DNA of 64,000 nucleotides from Struthidea cinerea. Taxonomy: Eukaryota > Chordata > Aves > Passeriformes > Corcoracidae. Below, piece after piece: positions 13,290 through 25,128 of this stretch. The stretch lies in assembly GCA_013397865.1 (NCBI GenBank), contig VZTI01001766.1, forward strand, positions 3,176,112 through 3,240,111, read 5' to 3'. The first letter of the stretch is position 1. The number at the start of each line of letters is the position of its first letter. Under the pieces are notes generated by a model. It saw only the letters and a list, made by a program, of their open reading frames with translations, was not told the DNA's origin and did not search any database. The translations under genes and the position numbers were made by a program.

Positions 13290-14170
13290 GGATCCCCCAG
13301 AGGGAAAATCTCGTGGAGACAGAATAATTCATTCACACCTCTTTCTCACTCCCTACCGTTGACAACGTGCCAAAGTCACAAATCCCAGGGAGCTGCTGCC
13401 AAGTTGCTCTTTCTTGGGAACAATTTTCAGGGTGGCTGTGGGACAAACAGCCCTCCTTCCCTAGTGCCAGCCCACCCAGCTGCTTGGAGAGAGCGCAGTA
13501 TGTGATGAGCCTGAGCAGGGAGCCACAGCCTGCTCTCAGCAGAGCCGTGGCTGCAGGACAGCCTGTCTCCCTGGGCTGTCTCCAAGGAGCTCCCGGCTCT
13601 GTCCCACCTGCCTCTGCACAACGAGGTTGTCGCCTGTCAGCTGTGACACGGGCACAGACTGGCCTGCTTCCAGCGAGCAGTGTGCCATGCTGTCCCTCTG
13701 CTCCAGTGACAGCAGCCTCTCTCTTCCCAAAGACCAAGAAGGCTGGAGCACGACACACAACGCCAGCCTGAGGTTCCCGTGCAGGCTGTGCTCCAGCTCC
13801 CTAGAACACGCAAGAGCCACAGGCACCAAACCGCTTCTGCCCACGCAAGCAACACCCCTTACCTGCCCCAGCTCCCAGCTGTTCTTCCCAAAATCGCTTT
13901 CATTCAAGTCAACCACTTAACAGTATCAAATGCCTCAGAAACACACTGGGGTCCATCTGCAACACCCCTTCTGTAGGGAAGCGTGACTCCAAAGGTGTCT
14001 GGAAAGAAGAGACACTAGGAACGGTAAGAGCTTGTGTGCTTGAGCTGCACTGGAGAGCACCTCTCCCTCCTGGACAGGAGCCAGCACAGGCAGCAGGAAC
14101 AGAAGGATCACCTAGAGGACTGGCAGTGGTTAGTTTGGCTGAATTTAGGGGGCCTCTCAGGTGGCACATA
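13290..14170. other. GC-rich unassigned segment with overlapping open frames
   Basis: A stretch of nearly 900 bases at roughly 55-60% G+C. It carries overlapping open frames on both strands: 134 codons plus at 13,367-13,771, 141 minus at 13,333-13,758, 126 minus at 13,536-13,916 and 97 plus at 13,627-13,920. Simultaneous openness on both strands is the mark of GC-rich sequence with few stops rather than of coding. None of the translations has a recognisable domain, signal peptide or repeat. Some CpG are present but it is thinner than the 45.7-kb islet. Confidence 0.4.
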
Positions 14171-17100
14171 ATAAATGAACTTCATGAGTGATGTAATGCT
14201 CCCAAAGTATTCCAAATTACCCTCAAATGCAAGGGTGACTATGCTGAGCTGATCATCTACATCTATGTACATTAACTGCATAACTTAAGAAGTCAAACCA
14301 GTTCAAACTCAGTCAGGTAAGTCAGTTCTTGCACAGAATGTGTCAACTACCCAAAGCCTATTTTTTTTTTTTTGTTATTTAGCATAAGGGAGGTTTGACT
14401 CCAAATGAGTAGGTTCATTAGTCATTAAATACACTTAGAAAACCTCAAAAAAAAAAAAAAAAAAGTCCTGTGCCACATGTATATTTCTCTGCTGCTTTTC
14501 CTATGAACTAACAGATAAGGATTGACTTTGTGAAATTGCTGCAGCAAGCTGAGAATGATGCATGAAGTGAGAAATTCTGCCCAATGCACAGAGAATATGG
14601 ATGTGTTACATTATTGCTGTGCATTGCACAGATACACAATATTCATCTCGGTCAGAGCAGCAGCCAGTAAAGCCTTCAAAGCCCAAACATTTGTGCACAC
14701 CTGATGCAAAAGCCCAGCAAAGCTGATGGCTCACTCCTCATGGAGTCCTGCTGTCTCCTGACAGCAAAAGGAGGAGGTGGACAAATGTGTGCAAATAAAC
14801 AGGAGGGGAGGGAAAGCAGAGGGTACCAGGGGCAACAGGGGGGAATCAAAAAACAGCATCAAGAGTATGAGCAGCTCTGCAAGAATCAAGTCTCAGTCAT
14901 GAGCACAGTATGTGTGTGGAGATGCACAGAAGGGATTAAGCTCCACAAGAGCAGCACAGCTGCGTGTGGAGAGCCTGGGGAACGGAGATCTAAGCAGAGC
15001 ACTGCAAAGGCAGGAAGGGTGTGTATGTGGCAGGGCCATCAGGCCACACCACCCCAAAGGGCACGTAGGAACATTTGTAGTGACTTTAGAACATACCTAA
15101 CTCTGGGATTTCCCTCCTAAGCCACTAAATTGCTGCCTGTTGCTCTCAGATGCCCACCATACGTTTGGCAGTGTACAAGAGAGAACAGTAAAGGCAGGAG
15201 GAGGATAACAGCTGCATCCCGTGCTTCATCAAACAGTTAATCCATTTTCCCAGTGCTCCTAACTGTGTAGGCATCTGAAAAAAAAACCACAACCACCTTT
15301 GTGGGAACAACCTCCTCTTCCAAACACGTGCTGCTGCCAGGAGTGTCCTTCTCTACTCTCCACGTTTCTCTTTCCTGCCACAAGAGCACAGACCACTCAG
15401 CTTCCAAGCCAGCAAATCTCCCCTCTTCCCACCAGCTCCATCTGCCCAGGAGCAGCACCTGAGGTACCCCTAGCTGGCTCCTTCACCTGACCTACATCTC
15501 TTATTTATGGAGTTACTCAGCCTTTTGTGAAAACAGGTGGATTTCTACCAGAGAGGGGATTCTGTCTCCATCTGGACCGGGATTTTTAAAGTGCATCTGC
15601 ACAAGAGCTCAAAGACAACATTACCACTTTTTAAGAAGGATGCAGCTGCCCCTCTCTTTGGCCCATTGCTCCCCTGTAGCATCCCAGGTCTTCTTTGATC
15701 ACTCCTTGCCCCACACCCTGCTGAGGCTCTCAGTCTCCAAAGACCAGACCAGTTTATTTTGCATTAAGAATGCACAGATCTGCTGCACGCAGAAAGCAGC
15801 TTTGCATGGGAATGGAGGTGTGAAAGAACAGCACTGAATAATAACAGCCTAGAACAAAGTCCGTGCTGACCTACAGCTAACCTTCCTGCTCTCAGTCACA
15901 GAAATGAGAAGTCCCTTTGCAAATCCATGCTGAAATACCTCCTTTTCCAGGACCCAAAGAAAATATCAGATGTAGAAAAAGCAAAATCACATCCTTCCTT
16001 TTTTGTTCCTGTGTATGCAGGACATACCCCGTGTGCCTTTGGGAGAGTGTGTGAACGAGTCTTCACGTGGCCCTGGGAGCTTGCTGACCACTCAGTGATC
16101 CTGTGCTCAGTGCCATAGGCTACCTGACCTGCATTTCAAAGAAACAAAACAGTTTTGTTATTCGAGAAACTCAGCTCATTATAGAGCACTGCACTCAGAG
16201 CAATCTGCGAGCAGCTCAGCTCCCGGGGCAGATGGAAAGTCAGCGGTGCTGTACAAGTGATACGCTGCTTGCTGGTGATGCTGAAATTCTTGTGGAAAAC
16301 TGAATAGCAAGACATGCTCAGAAGAAAAAGATCAAAACAATCCAACCTGATGAAAATTCTGGGTCTCTGCTCTAAATAATGCTAAAAAGAACGAAAAGCT
16401 AACAGTATGGTTGTTGGGTTTTTTTATTGTCATTTTGCTAACAAATTACACTGGGAATTCTCCCCTCCAAAAACCATCTATACCACCCTTCATCTCGGAT
16501 AAGGATTCCCAGTCCTTCAGCTTTTCTCATAAATATCTGGAAGACCTTTGCAGAAGCATTAGTGTGAAATATGGACTCTTTGGGAACAGCTTTCCTTCCA
16601 GCAGCTCCTTTCCTCCCTCTCCACCCGCACTCAGGATGGCATCTGCTCCAAATTCCTGGCCCTGCTGAACACAGACACCACAGACAGCTCCATCTCCTGC
16701 CCAGCCTCTCCCCGTGGCTAAAGATGGAGTGACTGCTTAACACTGCCAAAAAACACTCAAGCTGACAATGTACACTTCATATCAATGCTCCTCTAAAGGC
16801 ATTTAAATATACATTTATTTATCTTTGTAAGGAAAGGAACGTGTCCGAACTTTTCTACACACTCTGTGCACCATCCCCTTTCCCCTGTAGCCCCACCAGG
16901 TGCAATTAAGACACTGACTAAAAATTAATCTGACATTGTTTGGCTTTCCGGGAACAACTGGGGGATTTTTAAAACCTTAAGGCATCATGCAAAGGTATCC
17001 TTTAATATTTACAGGATAAAAGGAACGTAAGTTAAAATCCATTTTCTTCCCATTCCTGCATCCTGCACAGTCTCGTGGTCTTTATGACTTTTCTGTAGAA

Positions 17101-19723
17101 GTTGTCACAAACTCCTCTGGAGGAAGAGCACAGGTAAGGGAGTTCTTGGTTGAAGATTTAGCATTAATTTTGCAGGCATGCTCATTCTAGGATTTGAAGA
17201 CAGACTTAAAAATCTCTGGTCCAAAGCAAAACTGAAGCTAGGCATTTAAAATATGAATGTTAGTATTAGGCAATTACTTCTCCTTCAGTTTTCAAAATGT
17301 TGCATAAATTGTTAATAACCCCACACTGAGGAAATAATTTCATCATATATGATTAGCTATTTTCTGAAGAAAATAGCAGAGTGAAAAGTACAAATTGTCA
17401 GAATTCTACTATTTTTCCTCTTTAAAGTTTCAGATCAACATATTCATCTCATCTTCTTCCCTCTCTAATTATCATGCAATGGCATGTCTTGAAGAAGAGA
17501 AATGGTATGTGCATTTCTGTGACAAGCGAAGCAATTCTCTGACATGTAACTACAAAATACGTGGGAATCCATAAAGGACAAAAAAATACCCAATAAAAAA
17601 TTTGGATAGCACCAGTTCTTCATGCTGACAGAGTCTAAAATTAAAAACTGGAAGTCTAAAATAACTGCACAGAACCTACACATAGAAATGAAAAGCTGAA
17701 GAGAGCACAGCCTCATCTCATTTTATATAATGGTTACTGCAATCCAGCCACCAGCACCTGTGATAGACAGAGCCACAAGTTCTTAGACAGAAATTAATCA
17801 TTTTGGAATTCTCATTTTCCTTAAAGGGCTCAGAGGAAGAAGAGTAATTCAACAGTTTACAGCAAACTGGCCACATCATGAACAAAAGCATGCAAACACC
17901 ATCATAATTAACACCACACAGTTACCTCTGCTCATCTAACTTCCCAGAGCCTGATACCAGCCTTGACAGGTTTCCATAACAATAAAATGCAGTAAATGAA
18001 TTTATGTCCTGAAGGAATCTAAGCTGCAATGTCACAAAGCCATGAAAGATAAATGATGTCTTAACTAATTTTCTGATTTATTATTCCCCCAATTTTGCTC
18101 ATATTGTGATGAGGAGAACTCATTTTTCTATTTGGCAGATAGCTGTGTCAACCCTGCTAATAGCTACTATTACCATCCCATGAGCATGTTTGTGAAAACT
18201 ACTGCACTTTCACTCTGACACTGACCCCACAGCACTTCACTTTTATTACAAGCACAAGATCTGTCAGTAACAAAAACTGATGCACTTATCCACAGATTCT
18301 GCTTGTCTGCCACTAGCATTTTATTCATTTTTCTTTTGCAGAAGTTCATCTTTAAGCAAGGGCAGACTCATGGTTTAAATTACTGTCTTGACACATCATC
18401 TGTTGCTTTGTAAATTTGTACAAAACATAATTTCCACAGTCTTTGGGAGATAAAGGATTACTGTTAACCATCACTGCAGGCACTGTACTGATCTGAATTT
18501 AACTCTGTGTAAACCTAAATGGGCTTAAAAGGGGCTACGCAAAAGATTTCCCCATCAAACATTCAGACTGAGAATAATCTGAATTGAGTAACCCCATTCA
18601 ATGCTAATAAGATGCTTTTAGGTGTCAGGACTCAACAGATGAATTTTAGGGTGAGACTTTCCAAATGTCAACTCTTTTGTTTGAAATTGAGGACTTTTTA
18701 GTATTTAATGGGAGTAGGTTTATGCCTGTGCTTAGGGAAATACTGAAATTCTGCCTACTCTGCCACTTGAAGTGTCTATATTTAACTGCATTATTTCTGA
18801 ACATGAGTCTCATTCTAGATGTCATTGATTTGGTGCTCCTGACACATATAATACATATATAAATAAACACACGCGTCCCTTCAAGAATGTTGTACCTGCT
18901 TGATGTCTCTCGAGTCGCTTCCCACATCCCCAAATACAATTATTTGTGGGTGATCTTGGTGATCATTCTTCTTGCCAAGATGGTTGCTTCTTGAAGCAGC
19001 CAACAGAACTGAAGTCAAACAGACACTTCTGAACCTCTCTGGTGGAATCTCAATTCAGTGACCAGCTAGACCACCCAGATTCAGATTCTTCCTAATTTAG
19101 GACTAACAGCATCAACACCTAGAAATTCTGGCAGCTATTGTAATCCCACCTTTTCATGTACTAAGAAAAAGATAAGAAGGAAATGAGCTTTTTGACTTAG
19201 CCACCGTACCCCACAGGATTCTCCCACGGCAAAGCTCCATTGTTTTCTCTTGGCAAGAAAGAGCTACTGATTTTTCAAGACCACCAGCAATTTGTGTGGT
19301 ATAGTTAGAAAGTCTTGCCAGCAGTTGGGTGAGGCTCTTAGAGTACCAGCTGTTAGAACAGTCTGCATTGCAGGAGCAGGAACAATCCTGGGTAATCTCC
19401 TAATGCAGGGAAACCAAACCTGTGCAAAGTCACCCTCCCCTCCCCATCCCCCCTTGTGCAACTCTGCTCAGAACTTTGGGCTGCATTATGCATGGGAGAA
19501 GATAAAACTTGTTTACTGTTACACCCTCTAGGTACCTTAAATGACAAAACCTTCCAATGTCTCAAAGTAGCTTCTAAGGGAATGAGTTACTTGTGTTGTT
19601 CCCGTCGGGTTTTGGTGCAACACAGCCACGGCAGAGCTCGGCTGTAGGGCAGCAATGTCCTCTTGGAGGATACTGGGTGTTCTACCTCAACTCAATCTAT
19701 CCCATCTTCCCAGAGGTGTCAGA
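14171..19723. other. Unassigned non-coding DNA
   Basis: Mostly AT-rich unique sequence with a richer patch at 14,700-15,500. The 138-codon plus frame at 14,704-15,120 is basic and glutamine/glycine rich with no recognisable domain. From 16,900 to 19,200 the DNA is AT-rich with frames below 100 codons. No RNA gene or transposon recognised. Confidence 0.5.
14361..14464. repeat. T13 tract and A18 tract 73 bp apart
   Basis: A T run at 14,361-14,373 and an A run at 14,447-14,464 flank 73 bases of unique sequence. The two could pair as a stem. The A run may be a relic retroposon tail, but no body is recognisable before it. Confidence 0.85.
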
Positions 19724-19866
19724 AAAAAAAAAAAAAACAAANNNNNNNNNNNNNNNNNNNNNNNNNNNNNNNNNNNNNAAAAAAAAAAAAACCCACAAAA
19801 AAAAAAACCAAAAAAAAAAAACCCCAAAAAAAAAAAAAAAAAAAACCACAAAAAAAAAAAAAAAAA
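19724..19866. repeat. A-rich low-complexity tract containing an assembly gap
   Basis: Positions 19,742-19,778 are 37 N. On both sides the sequence is almost pure A with short C interruptions (runs such as ACCCAC, ACC, ACCCC). Mixed A/C homopolymer runs beside a short gap are typical of slippage and consensus error in assembly, so the local sequence and gap length are not reliable. Lysine-rich frames through this tract are artefacts. Confidence 0.95.
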
Positions 19867-22739
19867 GTTGCAGTAAATCGGGTTAGTTGCTTTCTCAAGA
19901 GGCAATATGTGTTTTAAAAAGCCAGTAAGTTTTATCCCTCAGAGATAAGGTTTAGTACATTTTTTCCATTTAAATGAATATAACCAAACCAGCAAACACT
20001 ACATTGTTTTGCTAAAACAATTTGCTGTTTTACAAGGTGCACTTTACTTGGGCTGTATTTTCCAGATATAGCTATGTGAACAACTTGCTTGCTTTTTCAA
20101 ACTACTTTTAAAACCTTTCTAATCTTCCACTTTGGTCAGAAGTTGGTGTGAGCTGCCTACCAACAGGAGAGAGACATCAAGAGAAAAGAATGAAACACAA
20201 CAGCCAAAAGTCACTATCATCCCTGTAGGACATTCTCTAAAGCCAAAGGAAGCAGCTAACCCTTGGAAACCCTTCTTTCTCCACAAAGGTATATTAAATT
20301 CAACTTACGCACATGCAAGCCACTGCGGTAAGTGGGTGATTAACTGCCTCGTGCTGGATTCTGAAGTTTGTACAAAGCATTTTGCCTTCCCAGTTGCTTT
20401 GCAATCTATCCTGTTTAACTCTGTCATAAACACCTGCTGTTCACACAACTGCATTTAACGTGGGCTTAAATATCATAACATTGGGCTAAAAACACTGTAA
20501 TATCAGTCCTAAATTGGAGCCTGAACTGGGCCCAGGGAAAATGCCATAGCATTGGGAGGCACATCACCGAGGGGCCTGGGGGAGCTGCAGGTGAGGGTGT
20601 TCCCAGACTGGGTTTGGAGAAGCTGCTCTGCAACACAGGGAGCCTCGGGAGACAGCAGCTGATGTCCCAGCAGGGGACAACAGAGCAATGCCTGAAGAGA
20701 TGTGTGTGCATCGACACCTAGAAGAAAGCCAGGAGGAAATCAGGGTGAAAAGCATGATCTGTCTGCCTGGCAGTGAATTGCAGAAGTCCTTTTATCCTGC
20801 AGGACTTGGGATCTCTGGAGGCAATGTAGAGTTTGGCTCTAGCTGCTCAGGGACATCTTTTCGGCATTAGTACTCCCACAGACCCACTCGAGGGCTGTGA
20901 CAGACAGCTGGTGCCAAGTGCCCAATGCAACTTCTCCTCTGAAGCAAAAGGCATTTTCTCACCTGCCAGGCTCCACAGGGGTTAGTTCTAACAGGTTTGA
21001 CATCTCCAGTCCCTGTATCACGACTTAGTTTGGACTGAGCAGCACATCTGCTCTGTTCTTCTCTTGTAAGAGATCACTGGTTGTCTTGCACAGCAGAGAT
21101 CATGTTGAGCCTAGACTGACTTTTACTGCAGCAACATCACCTTGCTGGATGACAAATCTTCTATCATGTACTGTATTAAAGGTAGTATTAACATCCACAG
21201 CAGAAACACGGGGCTGGGCAACACCTCCTGTGTGAAGTTGATTCATGCTCGTGCTAAGCCTGGGTCTGGTCCAGCTGACACTGTCAGCTAAGTTACTGCA
21301 CTGCCAGTTTAATATTTTGCCATCTGCTAAGTGAGAGCTCTGCTGCCTGCTGGGTCCCATAAAGACTTTTATTTATTACATTATACATGGCAACATCTGC
21401 CACAGGATTTAGCTCAGCTCAGCTCTCTAATTAAACAAACAAACACTACATCTCTTGTACATGATTGGGTCTAACTATGATTTATAAAATCTGAGATAGG
21501 TATTTAAAAGATATACATTGTCTGTTCCAGATGAATAAATACCCCTCCCACCATTTGGGGAGGGACTGTTAGAATAAGCTTAAGGTTCTCAAACACTCCA
21601 TTTTACTACAACAAAGCAACCAGAAGTTATTGCATTTGTTGTTGTTTTGCTTTTATTCTTAAATTATTCAATTTTACACTAATTAGAAAAATCAGATTAT
21701 TTCAAATTCTTGTTAGCTCCTCTCCTGAGTACTGTCTGTCTGTAAAAGCAGGGGAGAGTACAACAGACTCCCTCTGTGTCTGATGTCAGAGAAGAGAGAC
21801 ACGACCTGAGCAACACTGCAGTGCTCAGCCACCACGAAAGGCACCACGAATGCACTGCCCAAATCCATCTCGAGCTTAATTGCAGAGGGAGGAGTCACTA
21901 AACAACTACCACTGGCTACACACCTACATCAAGGTTCTCCCATCTGTTGCAGTCACCTGCAGTTAAATCAAACTGGGAGAAAACCTGGATGAAATCCAGG
22001 CCTAATGAATTCAGTAGGAATGTCAAGTTCTTTTTTTTTTTAAATCAGTCCTAAACAAAAGCTTGAATTTTATTTAAACTTTAGCCTTTCTTTGACCACT
22101 CTCTATTCTTTTAAAAAATCTCTAAAGATTAAAGGAAGGGTGTCTACAATTCCAAATACGCCAGCTCTCAAAAAAAAAGTTTCCCAGGTTTAACTTTCAA
22201 AAATCAAAGGGACAGTGTAGCAGAACTAGAGTTACATTTTCCAGTCTTCCACTCTCATCGGAGTTCTTGTTTACTGCATTCAGTTGCAAAAAAACAAAAA
22301 CCACACTCAACCACCTAAATCATAAAGCGAAAAAACACCAAACCACAACACAAACCTTCTGTAGGAGGGAAGAAAAAAAAAAAAGAAAAAGAAAACCCCT
22401 GCTTGACTCTAATTCTTTAAAAATACATTTATCTTGGTTGCATTTTTAACTGTGTCTAGTTGCCCCAGTGCCCCTGTCACACCAAAGCAGTTCTTTCATT
22501 GTCTTAAAAAATTTAGCCTCATTCCTCCTCTAATCAAGAAACAGAAATCATTTAATTTGCACCCCAAAGATAGGTGTGTGCTGGCTGCCAACGCCCCCAG
22601 TCCCTTGGGGCAGAAAGTCATCCCAGTCAAGAAAGAAAAGAATTGTTTCATTTATGAAAGTAGCATTGATTTTTTCAGTTAAAATCATTGCCTTTACAGT
22701 ATTTTTGCAAAATCACTGATACCCTGGAAATTTTTCATC
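19867..22739. other. Unassigned non-coding DNA
   Basis: Frames of at most 108 codons on either strand, none with a domain. Poly-T and poly-A runs near 22,030 and 22,370 are simple sequence. No transposon recognised. Confidence 0.5.
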
Positions 22740-23060
22740 CCTACCCTTGGTGTTCAGGGTGGTGGCCACCCTCCCACCCCTCTGCCAGGCCAGCATAGGG
22801 GGTCCACAGGCTTCCCCCAGCAGCGCAGCTCCCTCAGGGGGCCGATTCAAGGCCACGGCTCCTCTCCGACGTGCCAAAATTGGCACCTCTACAGCCATGG
22901 CACCGCCACAGATGTGAACCAGCACAACAGAACACAGGCTGCCAAACCCCCGGCTGTTAAACAGCTCCAGCCACCGAGGCTTAACAGACTCCCCACCCAC
23001 CTTAACCTTCCAGCATTACCGAAACTCCTCGCCTACGAGTACAAAGCTCTACTCTACAAT
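22740..23060 (-). other. GC-rich CpG-containing islet with a well-initiated minus-strand frame
   Basis: About 13 CpG lie in some 300 bases, in sharp contrast to the AT-rich flanks. On the minus strand an open frame runs from 23,000 to 22,713 (95 codons). Its second methionine, about 34 codons in, lies in a strong initiation context (GGTGCCATGG). The 61 residues from that ATG begin MAVEVPILARRRGAV and are rich in arginine, glycine and proline; I recognise no family. The plus strand has a 69-codon frame at 22,914-23,123. It could be the 5' end of a retroposed transcript or transposable element, a first exon, or a chance GC islet. Confidence 0.3.
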
Positions 23061-24547
23061 TCCTTCGCCACAACGCAAATAAGACAAGACAAGATCACAA
23101 TAAACAACTTATCAGCTCCATGATCCATAGCACGTGTATCTGTAACATTTATAAAAGTCTTTTTATTTCTAAGCCTGGAAAAACTGGCAGCTCTACATAT
23201 TCAGATTAAACAAGATATGCTACAGGACATGTTTGATATAACTGCTTTTGTTTAATTTTTGAGTGTAACACTTGGCTATTTACAGGCTCAAGGAAATTAT
23301 GAATCTTTTTTCTGTATCACTGGTACCCGCACAATGAATTATTTACAATTCAATCATCACAAACAGATGACCCCCCCAACAACATGTGATCTTTATTATC
23401 TCTCTTCTCTAGTTCAAATATTGTCTGACATTGCTTTTCTGAAGACTCTGTGTTCCTCTGGCACAAAAAAAGATGGTGATAAAGAGGCAGAAGCTTAATT
23501 ACTTGCAAATAAAAAGATGAACATATCTGCCAGGTGCTGTCAGCACCAACAAAGATCAGGCTCAAACACAGAAATTGGCCCTTGAGACAACAATTCCCAT
23601 GTGCCCAAGGAGCACTGGGGTATATGGGATATGGGACAATGGGGACACTGGATACCTTCCCAGATAAACTTTTTAATTTAAAAAGGCACTTTCCTACTTA
23701 CCCTGGCCCGTTCTGGCCTCAGCCCTGGTTTTAAGGGAATTCCAGGAGCTCATGGCATTATTAGTGTGCCAGTGAGACCCTCCTGCCCCACTCCCCATGC
23801 CCTGAGTCCTGCACAGAAGCTGCCAAGGCAGAGCCCCCAGTTCACACCAGGAGCTTCCCCAGTAGCAAATGATGCTCTGGAAAGGGGGGACAGGACAGAA
23901 GAGGCTCCTGGTGAGGCTCTGTCCCTGTCCCAGGCAGGTGCATGTGTCAGTGTCCGGAGGCTCTGGGCACTGAGCCAGCCGAGTCCATGCTGCAGGAACA
24001 AGTGCCCGTAAGTTTGCGGTGTTCCACTGCCTCTTAGCGCCTCACACGTTGTGGATGGGCAGGAAATTTCAAATACTTAGGGAGATGTTAATGGAATTTG
24101 ACAATTTGCATGATCAAAAGTGTGTCCAGCCCTCAGAAGAATCCTGAGAAGAGATTGTGACCACTCACACCGGTGCCCACAGAGAGCATCACCAGGAGGG
24201 GAATTTATCTCAAGGCCTTGCCAGTCAGACACACGCTTCAGCAGGGGAATTACTGCTCCTGGGTGACATGAGCTGTACGGCAGAATTTGTCAAACTGACA
24301 GGCCTCCACTTCTGTGGAGCTGCTTTTTCTGTGCTCATTCCAGCTGTGGCTCCTGCAGCTGCTGAGTTCAGCCGGACCAAATCCCAGCCTTCCTGCAAGA
24401 ATCAGAAGATTTGCCCACTGACACAGCAAATCCTTCTTCATGCTACATAATTCCTTGGGCTCCTGGGTCAGTTCCCAGTTCAGCTGGGAGCATATCCCTG
24501 ATGTTTCCGAACTTTGTTAAAGGGAACAGCTCATTTCTGTTCAGAAC
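23061..24547. other. Unassigned DNA before the LTR
   Basis: AT-rich to about 23,500, then richer in G+C (23,700-24,000), where two overlapping frames of about 80 codons on opposite strands reflect composition. Nothing recognisable. Confidence 0.5.
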
Positions 24548-25128
24548 TATTGTGGTTTAACCTCAGCCAGCAACTAAACCCCTCACATCTGCTCACTCAC
24601 TCTCCCCCCATGGGATGGGGTGGGAGTTGAAAAACTAAAGGGAGAAAACTCATGTCTTGAGATGAAGACAGTTTAACAGGTAAAGCAAGAGCTGCACACA
24701 CAAGCAAAGCAGAAGGAGGAAGCCAGCAGTGGCCAGGGGCAGGCAGGTGTTCAGGAGAGCAGGGCGGCTCCATCGCTCCTAATGGTGCCTTGGGAAGAGA
24801 AATGCCATCCCTCCAAATGTGTGTGTGTTGCCTGTCGTCCCTCCTGCCCCCAGCTTTACACACTGAGCATGACATCGTGAGGTCTGGAACACCCCTGGGG
24901 TCATTTGGGCGCAGCTGTCCCAACTGTGTCCCCTCCTGCTCCTTGTGCAGCCCCAGGCTCCTGTCTGTGGGGTGGGAGCAGAAAAGGCCTCGGCTCTGTG
25001 TAAGTGCTGCCCAGCAGTAACAAAAACATCTGCGTACTATCAACACTGTTCCCAGCACACATCCAAAACACAGCCCCTTATCAGCTACTGTGAAGAAAAT
25101 CAACCCTGTTCCAGCCAAAACCAGCACA
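24548..25128 (-). mobile_element. Solo LTR of an avian endogenous retrovirus (passerine TguLTR5-like)
   Basis: This is a long terminal repeat of about 580 bp lying in minus orientation. On the plus strand it opens with TGTGGTTTAACC, the complement of an LTR 3' end, and closes with the stretch ending CCAGCACA, the complement of the 5' terminus. Between these come, in family order, the block around the GATGGGGTGGG run, the 'CAGTTTAACAG' stretch (complement of the polyadenylation region), a TATA-like stretch near 24,860, and the 'GAAGAAAATCAACCC' block near the 5' end. No gag, pol or env lies beside it, so it is a solo LTR left by recombination between the two LTRs of a provirus. The flanks (GAAC before, GGGATC after) show no matching target-site duplication, which suggests age or a slightly mis-set edge. 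The 179-codon minus-strand frame inside is LTR sequence, not a gene. The family name is from memory. Confidence 0.85.

Noticed and set aside
13333..13916. Overlapping 126-141 codon frames as possible exons
   Set aside because: Both strands are open at once in GC-rich sequence, with no domains and no convincing splice-site pair.
19593..19917. Lysine-rich frames
   Set aside because: They translate an A-rich tract and run through N.
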